NCBI GenBank assembly: GCA_963920575.1
Contig: OY986965.1
Coordinates: 2,851,072-2,915,071 of the forward strand
Direction: 5' to 3'
Source: Narthecium ossifragum
Lineage: Eukaryota; Streptophyta; Magnoliopsida; Dioscoreales; Nartheciaceae
DNA length: 64,000 bases
Shown in pieces: positions 21,424-30,589 of the stretch. How positions within the stretch are numbered: the first letter of the stretch is position 1; each line of letters opens with the position of its first letter. Both the position numbers and the translations under genes were made by a program. The notes below the pieces were generated by a model. That model saw only the letters and a list, made by a program, of their open reading frames with translations, made no database searches and was not told the origin of the DNA.

Positions 21424-22427
21424 GGGTACGGCTATCTACACCACCATTTGGACTCAACACACCACACTTCTTTTTTTTTTTTTTTCATTTTTTTAAAAAT
21501 AAAAATTAAAAAATTAAAAAAACCCTAAACTACCCTCATCCCCTACCTCCCCGTCTCCCCCATCCCACCCTCACCTCCTTCACCACCCCCCACCCTCCAC
21601 CACGCCGGCAGCCACCGCCGGCCCGCCGTCGCCTCCCCACCCCGGCGCTCGCAGCCGCCGCCGCCCATTTGTTCTTCTTTGCAAGAGTATTGAGAAATGA
21701 GAGCTGAAGGGAGTAAGATCAGTGGCCGGGGACTGTTAATTATTAACATCAAACAGAACCTGACCCTTTCCCAATATACATTACAAGTAAACACCCAACA
21801 AACTCTTGAAAATTGGAAACTGGAACCAAAACAAGCTAAATGCATGAGACGAAGAACCCCCCAAGTGATCAAATGTTTCTAAAGCTCATGCTGATCAGCA
21901 GAGGAATGCAGAAGTACCATCGTCGAAGTTGAGGGCGTAGCTGAATGGGTCGTAGTGGAAGCTGGAGAGCTGCCTCTTGTACCGTCTTTTGCTCACCTGC
22001 CTCCTGATCTCCGCGCGCACCTTCCCTCTCGTCTCCGGCTCTCCCCTCTCCGGCATCCCTCTCTCCCCTTCTTCCCTCTCGTCTCCGGCTCTCCCCTCTC
22101 CAGCCTCCCTCTCTCCCCTTCTTCCCTCTCCCCTCTCCGGCCTCCCGTGCCGAACTCCCTCTCCCTCTTCCCTCTCTCCCTCCCTCCCGCGGGCGTGGTC
22201 GGCGGCGGCTGCGGGTGCCGGGGTGGGGAGGCGACGGCGGGCCGATGGTGGTTGCCGGCGTGGTGGGGGGTGGTGGAGGAGATGAGGGTGGGATGGGGGA
22301 GAGGGGGAGGTAGGGGATGAGGGTAGTTTAGGATTTTTTTAATTTTTTTAATTTTTTTTAAAAAATGAAAAAAAAATCAAAAAATATGGTGTGTTGAGTA
22401 CAAATGGTGGTGTAGATAGTCACATTC
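21424..22427 (-). mobile_element. Mutator-like TIR element with captured gene end (Pack-MULE-like)
   Basis: About 240-base inverted arms: the left begins GGGTACGGCTATCTACACC, and the right, read inverted, begins GAATGTGACTATCTACACC; both continue through an A/T tract and a GC-rich part. The flanks TTTTGTAAA (21415-21423) and TTTTTTAAA (22428-22436) match at 8 of 9 positions, as expected for a Mutator 9-base duplication. The interior (about 21670-22190) is unrelated to the arms and contains the end of a plant gene on the minus strand plus a CT-rich tract (22030-22190) with a repeated CCTCTCGTCTCCGGCTCTCC block. No transposase. Confidence 0.8.
21895..22023 (-). pseudogene. Captured C-terminus of a small conserved plant protein
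   Basis: A 42-codon frame on the minus strand ends at TGA 21895-21897. It reads basic, then SFHYDPFSYALNFDDG before a short tail. The motif YDPxSYALNFD near the C-terminus is characteristic of a family of small plant proteins (I believe UCP031279-type, function unknown). The sequence beyond the stop (21680-21890) looks like the donor gene's 3' untranslated region, so coding and non-coding parts were captured together. The frame has no start codon. Confidence 0.7.
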
Positions 22428-22489
22428 TTTTTTAAAACACCCTTAAAAAAGAGAAATAATGAGAGAGCTATAATGAGAGAGAGCGCGCT

Positions 22490-23445
22490 ATTATAGAAAG
22501 AAGCATCGTATTTCCCGCCAAAACCGCCGCCTATTACATAAACCCTCTTAACTCTCTCTGTGATCCCTCCCGCCTCTCCCTCCCCCCCTCCCCCCAAATT
22601 CCCGAGTCTTGAATCAGGTATCTTGTTTTCTGTTTCTAATAGACCTAAAGATTGGATTTCTTTTTCTTTCAATGTTTCGGATGTTTATGATCGGCCGTGA
22701 CGTTGGTTCTTGATTCGATATCCACGAGATTTGGAAGTGGCACACCGTTTTCTTGAATAATCGAGGCATTCGGTGACTTCTTTTATTCTTTTTACAAGAC
22801 AATGGTTTCCAAGATATGGGTTTTTAGTCACAATTTCTTATGATGATTGCCCCGAAATTGGGTTTTTTTTTGCGGTTTGTTGCCTTTTCAGTTTTATGCA
22901 TTCTAGATCCACCGTTTCAGTTCTATCCACAAAAATTCGAAGAGAACGGTCTTGAACATCATTCCGGAATATTATGTAACTTTCCTTTTCTTCTTTCTAT
23001 AAGACATTAATTTCCAAGAGATGGGTTTGTTATCTTTTCAGTTTTATGAATTCTAGATCCGCCTAACGTGTTCTCTGCTGGAGATTATGTAGAAGCCCAA
23101 GTCTTATATATAGATTTCTATGCATATGATAGCTTCTTGCCCTCTTTTTCTTTTTTTGGTTCCCAGAAGATTCTTTTGGCCCACGCTTTATCCATACTGA
23201 TAGCTATCTAGAAAACAGGTTCTTGATTGGTTGGCTTTCAAGTTGATTTTCAGATTACATCCATAGAACAGGGTTTCTGCTGGAGTCTAGCGAAGCTGTG
23301 GCTACCAGAATTGTCTTGAAAGACCAGTCATTCAACTTGCTTGATGGCTCGTAAGACAGAGAATAGCGAAGTCATGGCTACTGGAATGAAACGGAGACGG
23401 GAGGAGACTCGCAAAGATCCCAAAATCAAGGAGAAAGGTAAGGTT
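22490..23445 (+). promoter_or_regulatory. 5' module (promoter/leader/first exons), copy 1
   Basis: Related to the 5' region of the BRCT gene (47460-48343) and to copies at 25190, 29760 and 39610. It has TTTCCCGCCA, CCTCCCGCC and a GAATCAGGTATCTTG leader-donor area, then CCTAAAGATTGG, TTCGGATGTTTATGA and the GGAGATTATG block. It ends with a small exon at 23344-23437 encoding 31 residues (MARKTENSEV ... KRRREETRKD), a basic, nuclear-type N-terminus with donor GTAAGG in phase 1. The same exon occurs at 30590 and 40475. A retrotransposon LTR interrupts the intron that follows. Confidence 0.6.
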
Positions 23446-24508
23446 TGTTGGAAATAGAAGAAGGAGATTAGGATATTGTTTTTATTAAGGTAGCAAGAAT
23501 CCTTTACAACGAGAATAAAGAAAACTAAATTCCATACACTTATCGTATAGGTAATAGAACTCCAAACAAAAGAGAAACGTCGAAGAGGAGGAGGGAAAGC
23601 CGCTGTAGAACCGTAGGTCGATCGAGGCCGGTGTACCACACTATGCCCTTAAGTTCGTATTACCCACCACCGGTGCTTCTGGTTCTTCAGGCAAGGAACT
23701 CCCAGAGTACAACGATCTTCTGCGCGAATGGAAGGAGGCCGGTCTCCAAACGCCCGTCAAGCCTTCGCCGGTACGGTACTCTCAAACTTCAGGTCCCTCT
23801 ATAAGTGAAGTGGTGTGCAAAATGGATGCATGCAGCTTAACCTCTAAAGGGCTGGATAGGGTCCTATTTATAGGCTAAGGGAGGAAGCTGATTAACCATT
23901 AGGGGAGATGAAAAAACACGCATCGTCAGCAAAAAACAGCCAATAGAAAATTGCCACGTCATCTGGAAGCTGACCAGCCAAGAGTCAGATTTCAATCAAT
24001 TCTCATGGAATCGAAACTGACTCAATTAATTGCACAGAAGTCCAAGAGTCGTAACTGACTCAATCAATTCTGCACAGAAGCCCAAGAGTCGGATCAGATC
24101 AAATCAAAGTGGTAACTGACTCAGCCCATTAACCATGGGTAGCCCAAGAGTCAGACCCAATCAATTAATCTGTAACCGTCTTGGAAGCTGAAAAGGTTCA
24201 GTGAATTCGAGCTGATTTGATCAGCTCTTGTGTGTAGCAAAAAGGACACCCACCACACACGAGCACGGTCGGCGGGAGGGCGGGCGGGCGGGCGGCGGCT
24301 GCGGTGCGCGCGGGTGGGTGTTCCACCTTTAGTCCTCACATGTGTTCAAAGCCTAGAGGCTCAAAACTCTATATAAACAAGGAAAGTTTTCCTTCCACTT
24401 CCAATGTGGTGACTAAACTACTCTACACACATGGGCTCTCCATCATTTGGCTATTTTGTTAATGGGCTCTTCCAGAGCCCATTTGATTCAACCCCCTCAA
24501 ATCCAACA
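23446..24508. mobile_element. Solo LTR, copia-like (1063 bases)
   Basis: Begins TGTTGGAAATAG and ends CTCAAATCCAACA, with perfect 5-base duplication AGGTT at 23441-23445 and 24509-24513. Comparison with the same intron in gene C (30660 onward) shows the uninterrupted site, which confirms the borders. It carries a CTCTATATAAACAAGG TATA-type box at about 24368 and a (CGGG)n stretch near 24280. No internal domain, so it is a single LTR; the TGTTGG..CCAACA ends suggest the copia group. Confidence 0.88.
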
Positions 24509-25189
24509 AGGTTAACCTTGGATCTTTCTAAAGAGATTAATTTGTGTTAGTTGGGTTGTCGCATGATATAATTCGCACCTTCACGGCGAATTCACGGCAG
24601 CCATCTCTGTCTACACTGGTTACCTGTTCCACATCGTACAAAAGAAATCTGAGGTAAACATAGGATAACTGATTGAATGAATAGTTTGCATGATCTAACC
24701 TGAAACCCATTTCTTGTCCATTATAGTTTCATGAGCCAAGAACCTAAAAAGACCTATTTTGTATAGAAAGATCGTGGCCCTTTTATTTGCTTTGCATATG
24801 TTCGTAGCATTTCTTAGCAGATCTCTTTGATTTGGATCTTTACAATAAGAGACATTTGTGCAATGTTTTATGCTCTCTAGTTAGTTGGGTTATGCCTCAT
24901 AGGCTATTTAAAGCTTTGTTGCTAATCCTATGAGTGTTCCGTACCTAAGTGCTTCACTTTTAGTGGATGCATGTGACCCCACGTGTGCGTGAACTTCTGT
25001 TAAGCTGGCTCATGCTGTTCCCTCTTTATCCTGCATTGAAACATTTATGAAAGTCAAATGCCCATTTTGACATATTTTAAACTAGAGTGACCGGATTGAA
25101 ATTACTCTTGTGGGTACTAGAAGTGTATATTACTCTATCTAAATGCAAAGTAATAGATCTAATAAGGAACGGTTTAACAGGGGCATCCA
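24509..25189 (+). other. Intron remnant matching the gene C intron
   Basis: AACCTTGGATCTTTCTAAAGAG and the following 500 bases align by eye with 30668-31200 in gene C and 40545-41100 in gene D. This is the first intron after the small basic exon. No coding sequence is seen. The PMD exons that follow this intron in gene C are absent here. Confidence 0.6.
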
Positions 25190-25499
25190 GAATAAATTAA
25201 CCTCAGATTTCCCCAAAAATATACACCATGACATCACACTCTACTGACCCTAATCTCCAATCCCTGCATCCACCGTCTCCCGGCCTTTGTCTGTCCAACT
25301 TCATCATCAGAGGAAGTTTTTATCTCTATAAGCCCACTGGGGTATCTGATTTTTCCCCCTCAAAGCCCTTAGTTAAGATGGGGTTCTGATTTGACTCACT
25401 TTGGATCCGCCAATTCCCTAGTCTTGGATCTCGTAACTTGCTCCCATCCTTTATCACTTTCTAATTGCCCAAAGATTAAAATTTTTCATCTCTTTTCGG
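25190..25499 (+). promoter_or_regulatory. 5' module, copy 2, directly upstream of the coiled-coil exon of B
   Basis: ACCTCAGATTTCCCC, TACTGACCC, CCACCGTCTCCCGGCC, ACTCACTTTGGATCC, TTGGATCTCGTAACTTG and TTTTCGGATGTTTATTG each have counterparts in the BRCT gene 5' region at 47480-47800. Unlike the other copies, this one runs straight into the coiled-coil exon without the small basic exon, and may act as the promoter of gene B. Confidence 0.6.
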
Positions 25500-25838
25500 A
25501 TGTTTATTGTTGACCATGGCACCAGTTGTGATTTGTTGATTCCTTCATCTATGATGACAGAGGTGGATGAGGCACTGCAGGAGAGATATGCTTCTGAGGA
25601 GGCTGCGAGGGGGAGGGAGTCTGGTACTGGTGGTATATACATGTTTGAAGGCAAGATTGAGGAGATGATACGCAGGAGTATAGATGGCCTGACCAAAGTA
25701 TTTCTAGAGGAGTTTGACGCATTGAAGCTAGAATTACAAGAGCAATTTGAGGTTTTAAAGCAGGATATAGGGAGTTTGAGGCGAGAGAACGAAGAGGCGA
25801 GGAGGCCAACGGCAATGCTCCCCATCAGGCTGAGGTAG
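25500..25838 (+). CDS. Coiled-coil exon of gene B, frame broken before the DUF3444 part
   Basis: An ATG at 25500 opens 112 codons: a short leader, then IPSSMMTEVDEALQERY, equivalent to the exon at 32613 in gene C and 41657 in gene D, followed by a heptad-patterned coiled coil (about residues 68-100, LKLELQEQFEVLKQDI). The frame stops at 25836. The continuation homologous to C (NAPHQAEVDGHAQ) lies in another frame, which runs open into 26018. A 63-base tandem duplication (25814 and 25877) sits at the change of frame. The acceptor AG found before this exon in C and D is TG here, so the exon is fused to the promoter module. Confidence 0.6.
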   Translation: MFIVDHGTSCDLLIPSSMMTEVDEALQERYASEEAARGRESGTGGIYMFEGKIEEMIRRSIDGLTKVFLEEFDALKLELQEQFEVLKQDIGSLRRENEEARRPTAMLPIRLR

Positions 25839-25939
25839 ATGGTCATGCGCAGACGTCCAGGGAGGAGGCCAGCGGGAATGCTCCCCATCAGGCTGAGGTA
25901 GATGGCCATGCGCAGACGTCCGTTGGATTCGGGAGACAT
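25814..25939 (+). repeat. 63-base tandem duplication in gene B
   Basis: The block starting AATGCTCCCCATCAGGCTGA at 25814 is repeated from 25877 with a single-base difference. It keeps frame (21 codons) in the frame that leads into the DUF3444 part, and doubles the NAPHQAEVDGHAQTS peptide. Confidence 0.85.
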
Positions 25940-26017
25940 GTCTCTCATGCTCCACAGGTTAATATCAGTATTCTGGCAAGGCCGACTTCTCAACTGTCAA
26001 GAGGGAAATCTCATCTC

Positions 26018-28831
26018 ATGAAACAATCTGCTTTTCCAGATACTGGGATAAATCCTAATAATCAACAGGAACAACAGCAATCTGCATCCTCTGGTGCCCA
26101 GACTTTCTGGACCAGTTGTGACCGTTGTGGAATGAGGTACAAGTATTATAGGACCATATTAAACAGAGGTTACAGAGCCATCGTCTGTCTCTGTTGTTTG
26201 AAGTCATTTATTGCTACTGATGTTGATGCTCAAGGTGTGCCTCCTGCTGCAAAGTCAGCTGTGCCAAACATTCATTCTGGAATTCCTCAACAGGAGGTCT
26301 CTGGTCAGCATGCTCATGGTGCTGGCCAGCAAACTTATTCTGGAAATGCTTCTATTATGGGGTTTCAGGGGAATGTGATTGGAGGATCCACAACATCAGA
26401 ACCATGGGCCAATTCGAGACTCAACGCTGACAAGGGTGGATTTACAAACAAGGGTAAAGGGGATAATAAGGTAAATGAAGAAGTGGAATCTGGCAATGAG
26501 CTTAAGTTTGAGAAGGTGAGCCTTCAGGAAGTTAATAAGGAGGAGCAGCCAGTCAAGCCTTCGGCAGGAAATGGGAACCGAAAGAGGGGAAAAAAGATAG
26601 TATTCGAATCCAACGATTGTGATAGCAGCACAGATATTAAAAATGTGGTTATGGAAGACGTTGATGCAATGCCAAATGCAGTGCTCAGTGAAAGTCGTCA
26701 TTCAATAAGAATAAGTACACAAAAAGAAAGTGTCATAAAATCCAATGAAGATGAAAGTGAGGACGATAAGGATGGCAACAACTTTGTGGCTCCCCTAAGT
26801 TCTAAAAGGTTAAGAAAAGGTGGAGGATTTGGTGACGGCGATCAGTGTGATAAGGAATTTTCTGAGAACAAAGGGAATGCTATCCATGTAGGGACATCTG
26901 GAATTATTGACGCTGAAGAGAAGAGGAACGGAAAAAAGAAACAATTTGTTCCTTCTGGAAACGTGTCTAATGGCAATGAACCTTTTACCACTTTTGTCCT
27001 TCGAGGTGATCAACCGGCGGCTGGTGAACACGAAGAAATGGTAAAAGCTGGGTCTGCATCAACTGCCGTGTCATTGTCCTTGGACAATCTGAAAATTGAT
27101 CCATATCCCGATCCTGAATTTTACGATTTCGACAAGAACAGGGACGAAAGCCGATTTGCAGCTGATCAGGTCTGGGCAATCTATGATGATGAGGATGGCA
27201 TGCCAAGATTTTATGCCCAGATAAAAAATGTCTCCACTTCAGGCTTCAAGCTGTGGTTCACTTGGCTAGAGCACAAGCCCGTTTGTGAAGGTGAGATGGC
27301 ATGGTTTGACGAGGGGTTGCCTGTTGCTTGTGGAAATTTCAGATTTGGAAAGTTAGAGTGGGCAGAAGATAGGCTAATGTTCTCTCATGTTATGGCTTGG
27401 AAAAAAGACTCACTGAAAAATTTGTATGAGATATATCCTATGAAGGGAGAGGTCTGGGCGCTTTTCAAGAACTGGGATATTAGTTGGAGCTGTGACATTG
27501 ACAGTGACAGAGTCTATCAGTATGAAGTTGTGGAAGTGCTCTCGAATTATGAAAAAGGTACAGATATTAGAGTCGTTCCTCTAGTTAAGATAAAAGGGTT
27601 TGTGGCCCTGTTTATGAGAGATAGAGATAAGAGAAGTGGACTTGTTAAAATTCCTTCCGATGAAATGCTAAGATTTTCTCACCAGGTCCCTTGTTATAGA
27701 TTAATTGGGAATGAGCGGGAAGGCATTCCAGAAGGTTTCTTTGAACTTGATTCTGTAGCTTTGCCCTGGAAATTTGATGAAACTTTTCCTTCCATCAGCC
27801 TTGACCATGCTACATCGAGGGTCAAAAGCTTCCGATCTACTACTGCTGGTGATGAGACATTTGCATCTAGTGCAGCTAAGAAGAGCACGAAATTGAACAA
27901 GAAGAGTCCAGGGTGGAAGGTAAGTAGCGAAGAGCCTGCTGATTTTGCAATCAGTTCCAATAGTGCTGCTCAGCATCATGATAGCTCTTCTCTTGGATCT
28001 GCCAGCCCTGTTTGCTATGAGTATCCTGTCTCAGAATTCCACAAATTTCAAATAGAGAGGTCAAGCGACAAGTTCCAACGTGGACAGATTTGGGCACTTT
28101 TTAGTGATGTGGATAAGCATCCTAATTATTATGGTTATATAAAAAAAGTTGAGCAGCAGGAGGAGGAAGAGTTTATTAGAGTAGACATGGCGTGGCTTGA
28201 GCCTTGCCCATCAGGGGGGGTTGAGATCCAGTGGGCGGGAGAAGATATACCCGTTGCCTGTGGAAGGTTTAACGTTACAAATGATGTGGTGAGCTATGAT
28301 ACAACGGAAACGTTTTCTCATCTGGCACGGGCGAAGCGAATTGTAGAAGGAGCTCAATATGATATCTGCCCAAGAATTGGTGATGTTTGGGCTGTGTATA
28401 AGAAGAACTGGCATGTTGGATTGAAACTCTCAGACCTGAAGAATGCTGGTTATGAGATTGTGGAAGTCATTTCATGTACAGATTCTGGAATCCGAGTTAA
28501 AGTACTGCAAAAATTGGATGGTTACACGTCAGTTTTCAAGCCAGAAAGAAGAAGTGGCCGTGCTCTGGTCAGACTGGATATTCCCACTAATCAACAACAT
28601 CTACGGTTTTCTCATCGGATCCCTGCATTCAAGTTAACTGAAGAAGCAGCAGTGTTGTTTGAAGGTGGTGCCGACCTTTGCGGGTATTGGGAGCTCGATC
28701 CTTCATCTGTACCGGAAGCAGTGTTGTTTGAAACAGAGGCTAATAGAGCAGAAGGTGGTCGGTTTTGCCCAGGAGATGATGGGTTGTTGGTTTTGAAGCT
28801 TGAGATATCCTCCTTTCAACTCAGTTTCTAG
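26018..28831 (+). CDS. DUF3444 protein without J domain (gene B)
   Basis: Open frame of 937 codons from the ATG at 26018; the same frame is open further upstream without another ATG. It matches gene A from just after the J domain: zinc-ribbon-like segment (CDRCGMRYKYYR ... CLCCLKSF, with three extra residues relative to A), acidic/basic linker, DUF3444-1 (about residues 365-590) and DUF3444-2 (about 672-905). No HPD or J domain exists in the locus, so it cannot act as an Hsp70 co-chaperone in the usual way. The C-terminus extends about 25 residues beyond the family end. The upstream coiled-coil exon is in another frame, so the translated form may start here or the gene may be decaying. Confidence 0.8.
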   Translation: MKQSAFPDTGINPNNQQEQQQSASSGAQTFWTSCDRCGMRYKYYRTILNRGYRAIVCLCCLKSFIATDVDAQGVPPAAKSAVPNIHSGIPQQEVSGQHAHGAGQQTYSGNASIMGFQGNVIGGSTTSEPWANSRLNADKGGFTNKGKGDNKVNEEVESGNELKFEKVSLQEVNKEEQPVKPSAGNGNRKRGKKIVFESNDCDSSTDIKNVVMEDVDAMPNAVLSESRHSIRISTQKESVIKSNEDESEDDKDGNNFVAPLSSKRLRKGGGFGDGDQCDKEFSENKGNAIHVGTSGIIDAEEKRNGKKKQFVPSGNVSNGNEPFTTFVLRGDQPAAGEHEEMVKAGSASTAVSLSLDNLKIDPYPDPEFYDFDKNRDESRFAADQVWAIYDDEDGMPRFYAQIKNVSTSGFKLWFTWLEHKPVCEGEMAWFDEGLPVACGNFRFGKLEWAEDRLMFSHVMAWKKDSLKNLYEIYPMKGEVWALFKNWDISWSCDIDSDRVYQYEVVEVLSNYEKGTDIRVVPLVKIKGFVALFMRDRDKRSGLVKIPSDEMLRFSHQVPCYRLIGNEREGIPEGFFELDSVALPWKFDETFPSISLDHATSRVKSFRSTTAGDETFASSAAKKSTKLNKKSPGWKVSSEEPADFAISSNSAAQHHDSSSLGSASPVCYEYPVSEFHKFQIERSSDKFQRGQIWALFSDVDKHPNYYGYIKKVEQQEEEEFIRVDMAWLEPCPSGGVEIQWAGEDIPVACGRFNVTNDVVSYDTTETFSHLARAKRIVEGAQYDICPRIGDVWAVYKKNWHVGLKLSDLKNAGYEIVEVISCTDSGIRVKVLQKLDGYTSVFKPERRSGRALVRLDIPTNQQHLRFSHRIPAFKLTEEAAVLFEGGADLCGYWELDPSSVPEAVLFETEANRAEGGRFCPGDDGLLVLKLEISSFQLSF

Positions 28832-29759
28832 ATGAGAGAGCAGCAGCAGCAGCACACCAGCTCCTGCCAAAGTTTTGATAGTGTTCTTGATTTGCCTTCA
28901 TTTTGAATGTATAGCACACGTGTAACGTGTTCCTCCTAGCTTAATGTTGCAAATTGCAGCTGACTAGCTTGTGTTTTTTGAGTCATTTCTACAGTAAGCT
29001 TCATGTTATACCTCCCTGTCTTTTTCTTTTTCGTCACAGGCAATGTTGTGGCTTTTTACTTATTTTTTATTTTATTAGTTGAGCAAAGGCTGAATTACAA
29101 ACAAAACGTATCTATCCGTGGGTTACGGGTGGTATCACTCAGTCTCCGTCAACCAAAACAGTACCCATCGGAAGAATAAGGGCCTCCTTAGATAGGCTAT
29201 CAGCTATACTATTATAATTTTTAGGAATAAAATTTTGTGGCTTTTTACTAGTATCTGTTTACATATTATATTTTGAACATGCAACCATTCTGGCCACCAT
29301 TGACATAACTTCTTTCTTGGTTAGTATGATTATGGCTTTAATTTGATTTCAGGTCTAGGACTATTATTCGGATTGGCTAATCATTCTTATAAAACTGTTT
29401 GTTTGGATTAGAAGACTGTTTGTTTGGATCGAAGATAAGTATATATAAATTCTGTTTACGCATCCAAGTATTATTTTCTAAATCCTACGTAACTATCTTT
29501 GATATTTATATAATTTTTATTTTATTCACTATGTAAATTTATGTTACGCTTCAATCCAAACGACGGTCATAGATTGGTTGGAATTTAGTTCTGAGCTGAG
29601 GATTTCTTAGTTTGATCCGAGCTCGATTGATCTTAGATTGAGCTCGAGCCAAAATCGAGCTCGATGCAGCACTATTTCCTTTAATGTGAGGAACATAATA
29701 GTGACTGTCGAACTCGATGCAGCACTATTTCCTATAAAGTGGGGAACATAATAATGACT
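28832..29759. other. 3' flank of gene B and spacer
   Basis: The first 150 bases resemble the 3' flank of gene A. A truncated LINE lies at 29061-29234. Nearby, a block containing ACTCGATGCAGCACTATTTCCT is duplicated (about 29660 and 29712). No gene is seen. Confidence 0.5.
29061..29234 (-). mobile_element. 5'-truncated LINE with 15-base target duplication
   Basis: TTGTGGCTTTTTACT occurs at 29046-29060 and 29235-29249. Read on the minus strand, the 174-base insert ends CTCAACTAATAAAAT plus an A-rich tail, like the LINE at 60631. Upstream of that it encodes a peptide with NYNSIADSLSKEALIL, the typical end of the RNase H domain of plant non-LTR retrotransposons. Only the 3' tip remains. Confidence 0.8.
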
Positions 29760-30589
29760 GAATGGCATCGGACTTCCCGCCATGAACCGCGCTATATGAC
29801 ACCCTCTTGTCCGAATCCCACCCGCCATCTCGCCGCTCTTCTCTTTCCATCATCAAAACCCCTTCTTGATCATCTCTGTGATCCTGTAGAGCTCCCCATT
29901 TCCCAGTTCTAAGATCTGGTAACTAGTTTTCATCTTTTTATTACTTTCTACTTGACTAAAGATTGGGTTTTTTTTGCCATCTTTTCGGATGTTTATGAGT
30001 GGCCGTGACAGTGGTTCTTGAAATCGTTTGGTTTTCAGTTTGGGCACCGTCTAAAACCCACCACAATGAAACACGAAAGTGATTCCGAAGGGACTGACGG
30101 CTTGGGTACGGATTGCAATGGATCTGGTAACTTTTTCTCTCCTTTTGCGGCTGTAAACACCCAAAGGTTGATAGTTTTTCTAGCCAGAATTTCTTATTGC
30201 TGATTGCCTGGAAATTGGGGGTTTTTTTTTTTTTTTTTTTTGGCTTTGTTGCTGTTTTGGTTTTACGCATTCTAGATCCGCCTAACGTGTTATCCCCTGG
30301 AGATTATGAAGAAACCCAAGTCTCGTCTATAGATCCCCATGCATATGGTTGCTTCTTTTTCCTCTTTTTCTGTTTTTGGTCGCCACAAGATGTTTTTTCC
30401 CCTCCTTTCTTCTCACTTTCAATGCCGATGCTTTATCTTGATGCTTGCATGGAAAATAGTGTTCTTGATTGGTTGGGTTTTGAGTTTATTTTTGAGTTTA
30501 GAATCCATATAGCATAGTTTCAATTGGAGAGACTAACAAAGCTGTGGGCACCAGAATCATCTTGGAAAACCAGGCATTCAACTTGCTGG
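29760..30589 (+). promoter_or_regulatory. 5' module of gene C, copy 3
   Basis: GCATCGGACTTCCCGCCATG, CATCATCAAAACC..CTTCTTGATC, AGATCTGGTAACTAGTTTTC and CGGATGTTTATGAGTGGCCG closely match the module upstream of D, and more loosely the BRCT gene. Two frames with compatible splice phase exist inside: 30066-30126 (ATG, 20 codons plus 1 base) and 30276-30347 (encoding PGDYEETQVSSIDPHAY). The second is the counterpart of the BRCT gene's TQ-type repeat. Whether gene C starts here or at 30590 is open. Confidence 0.6.
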
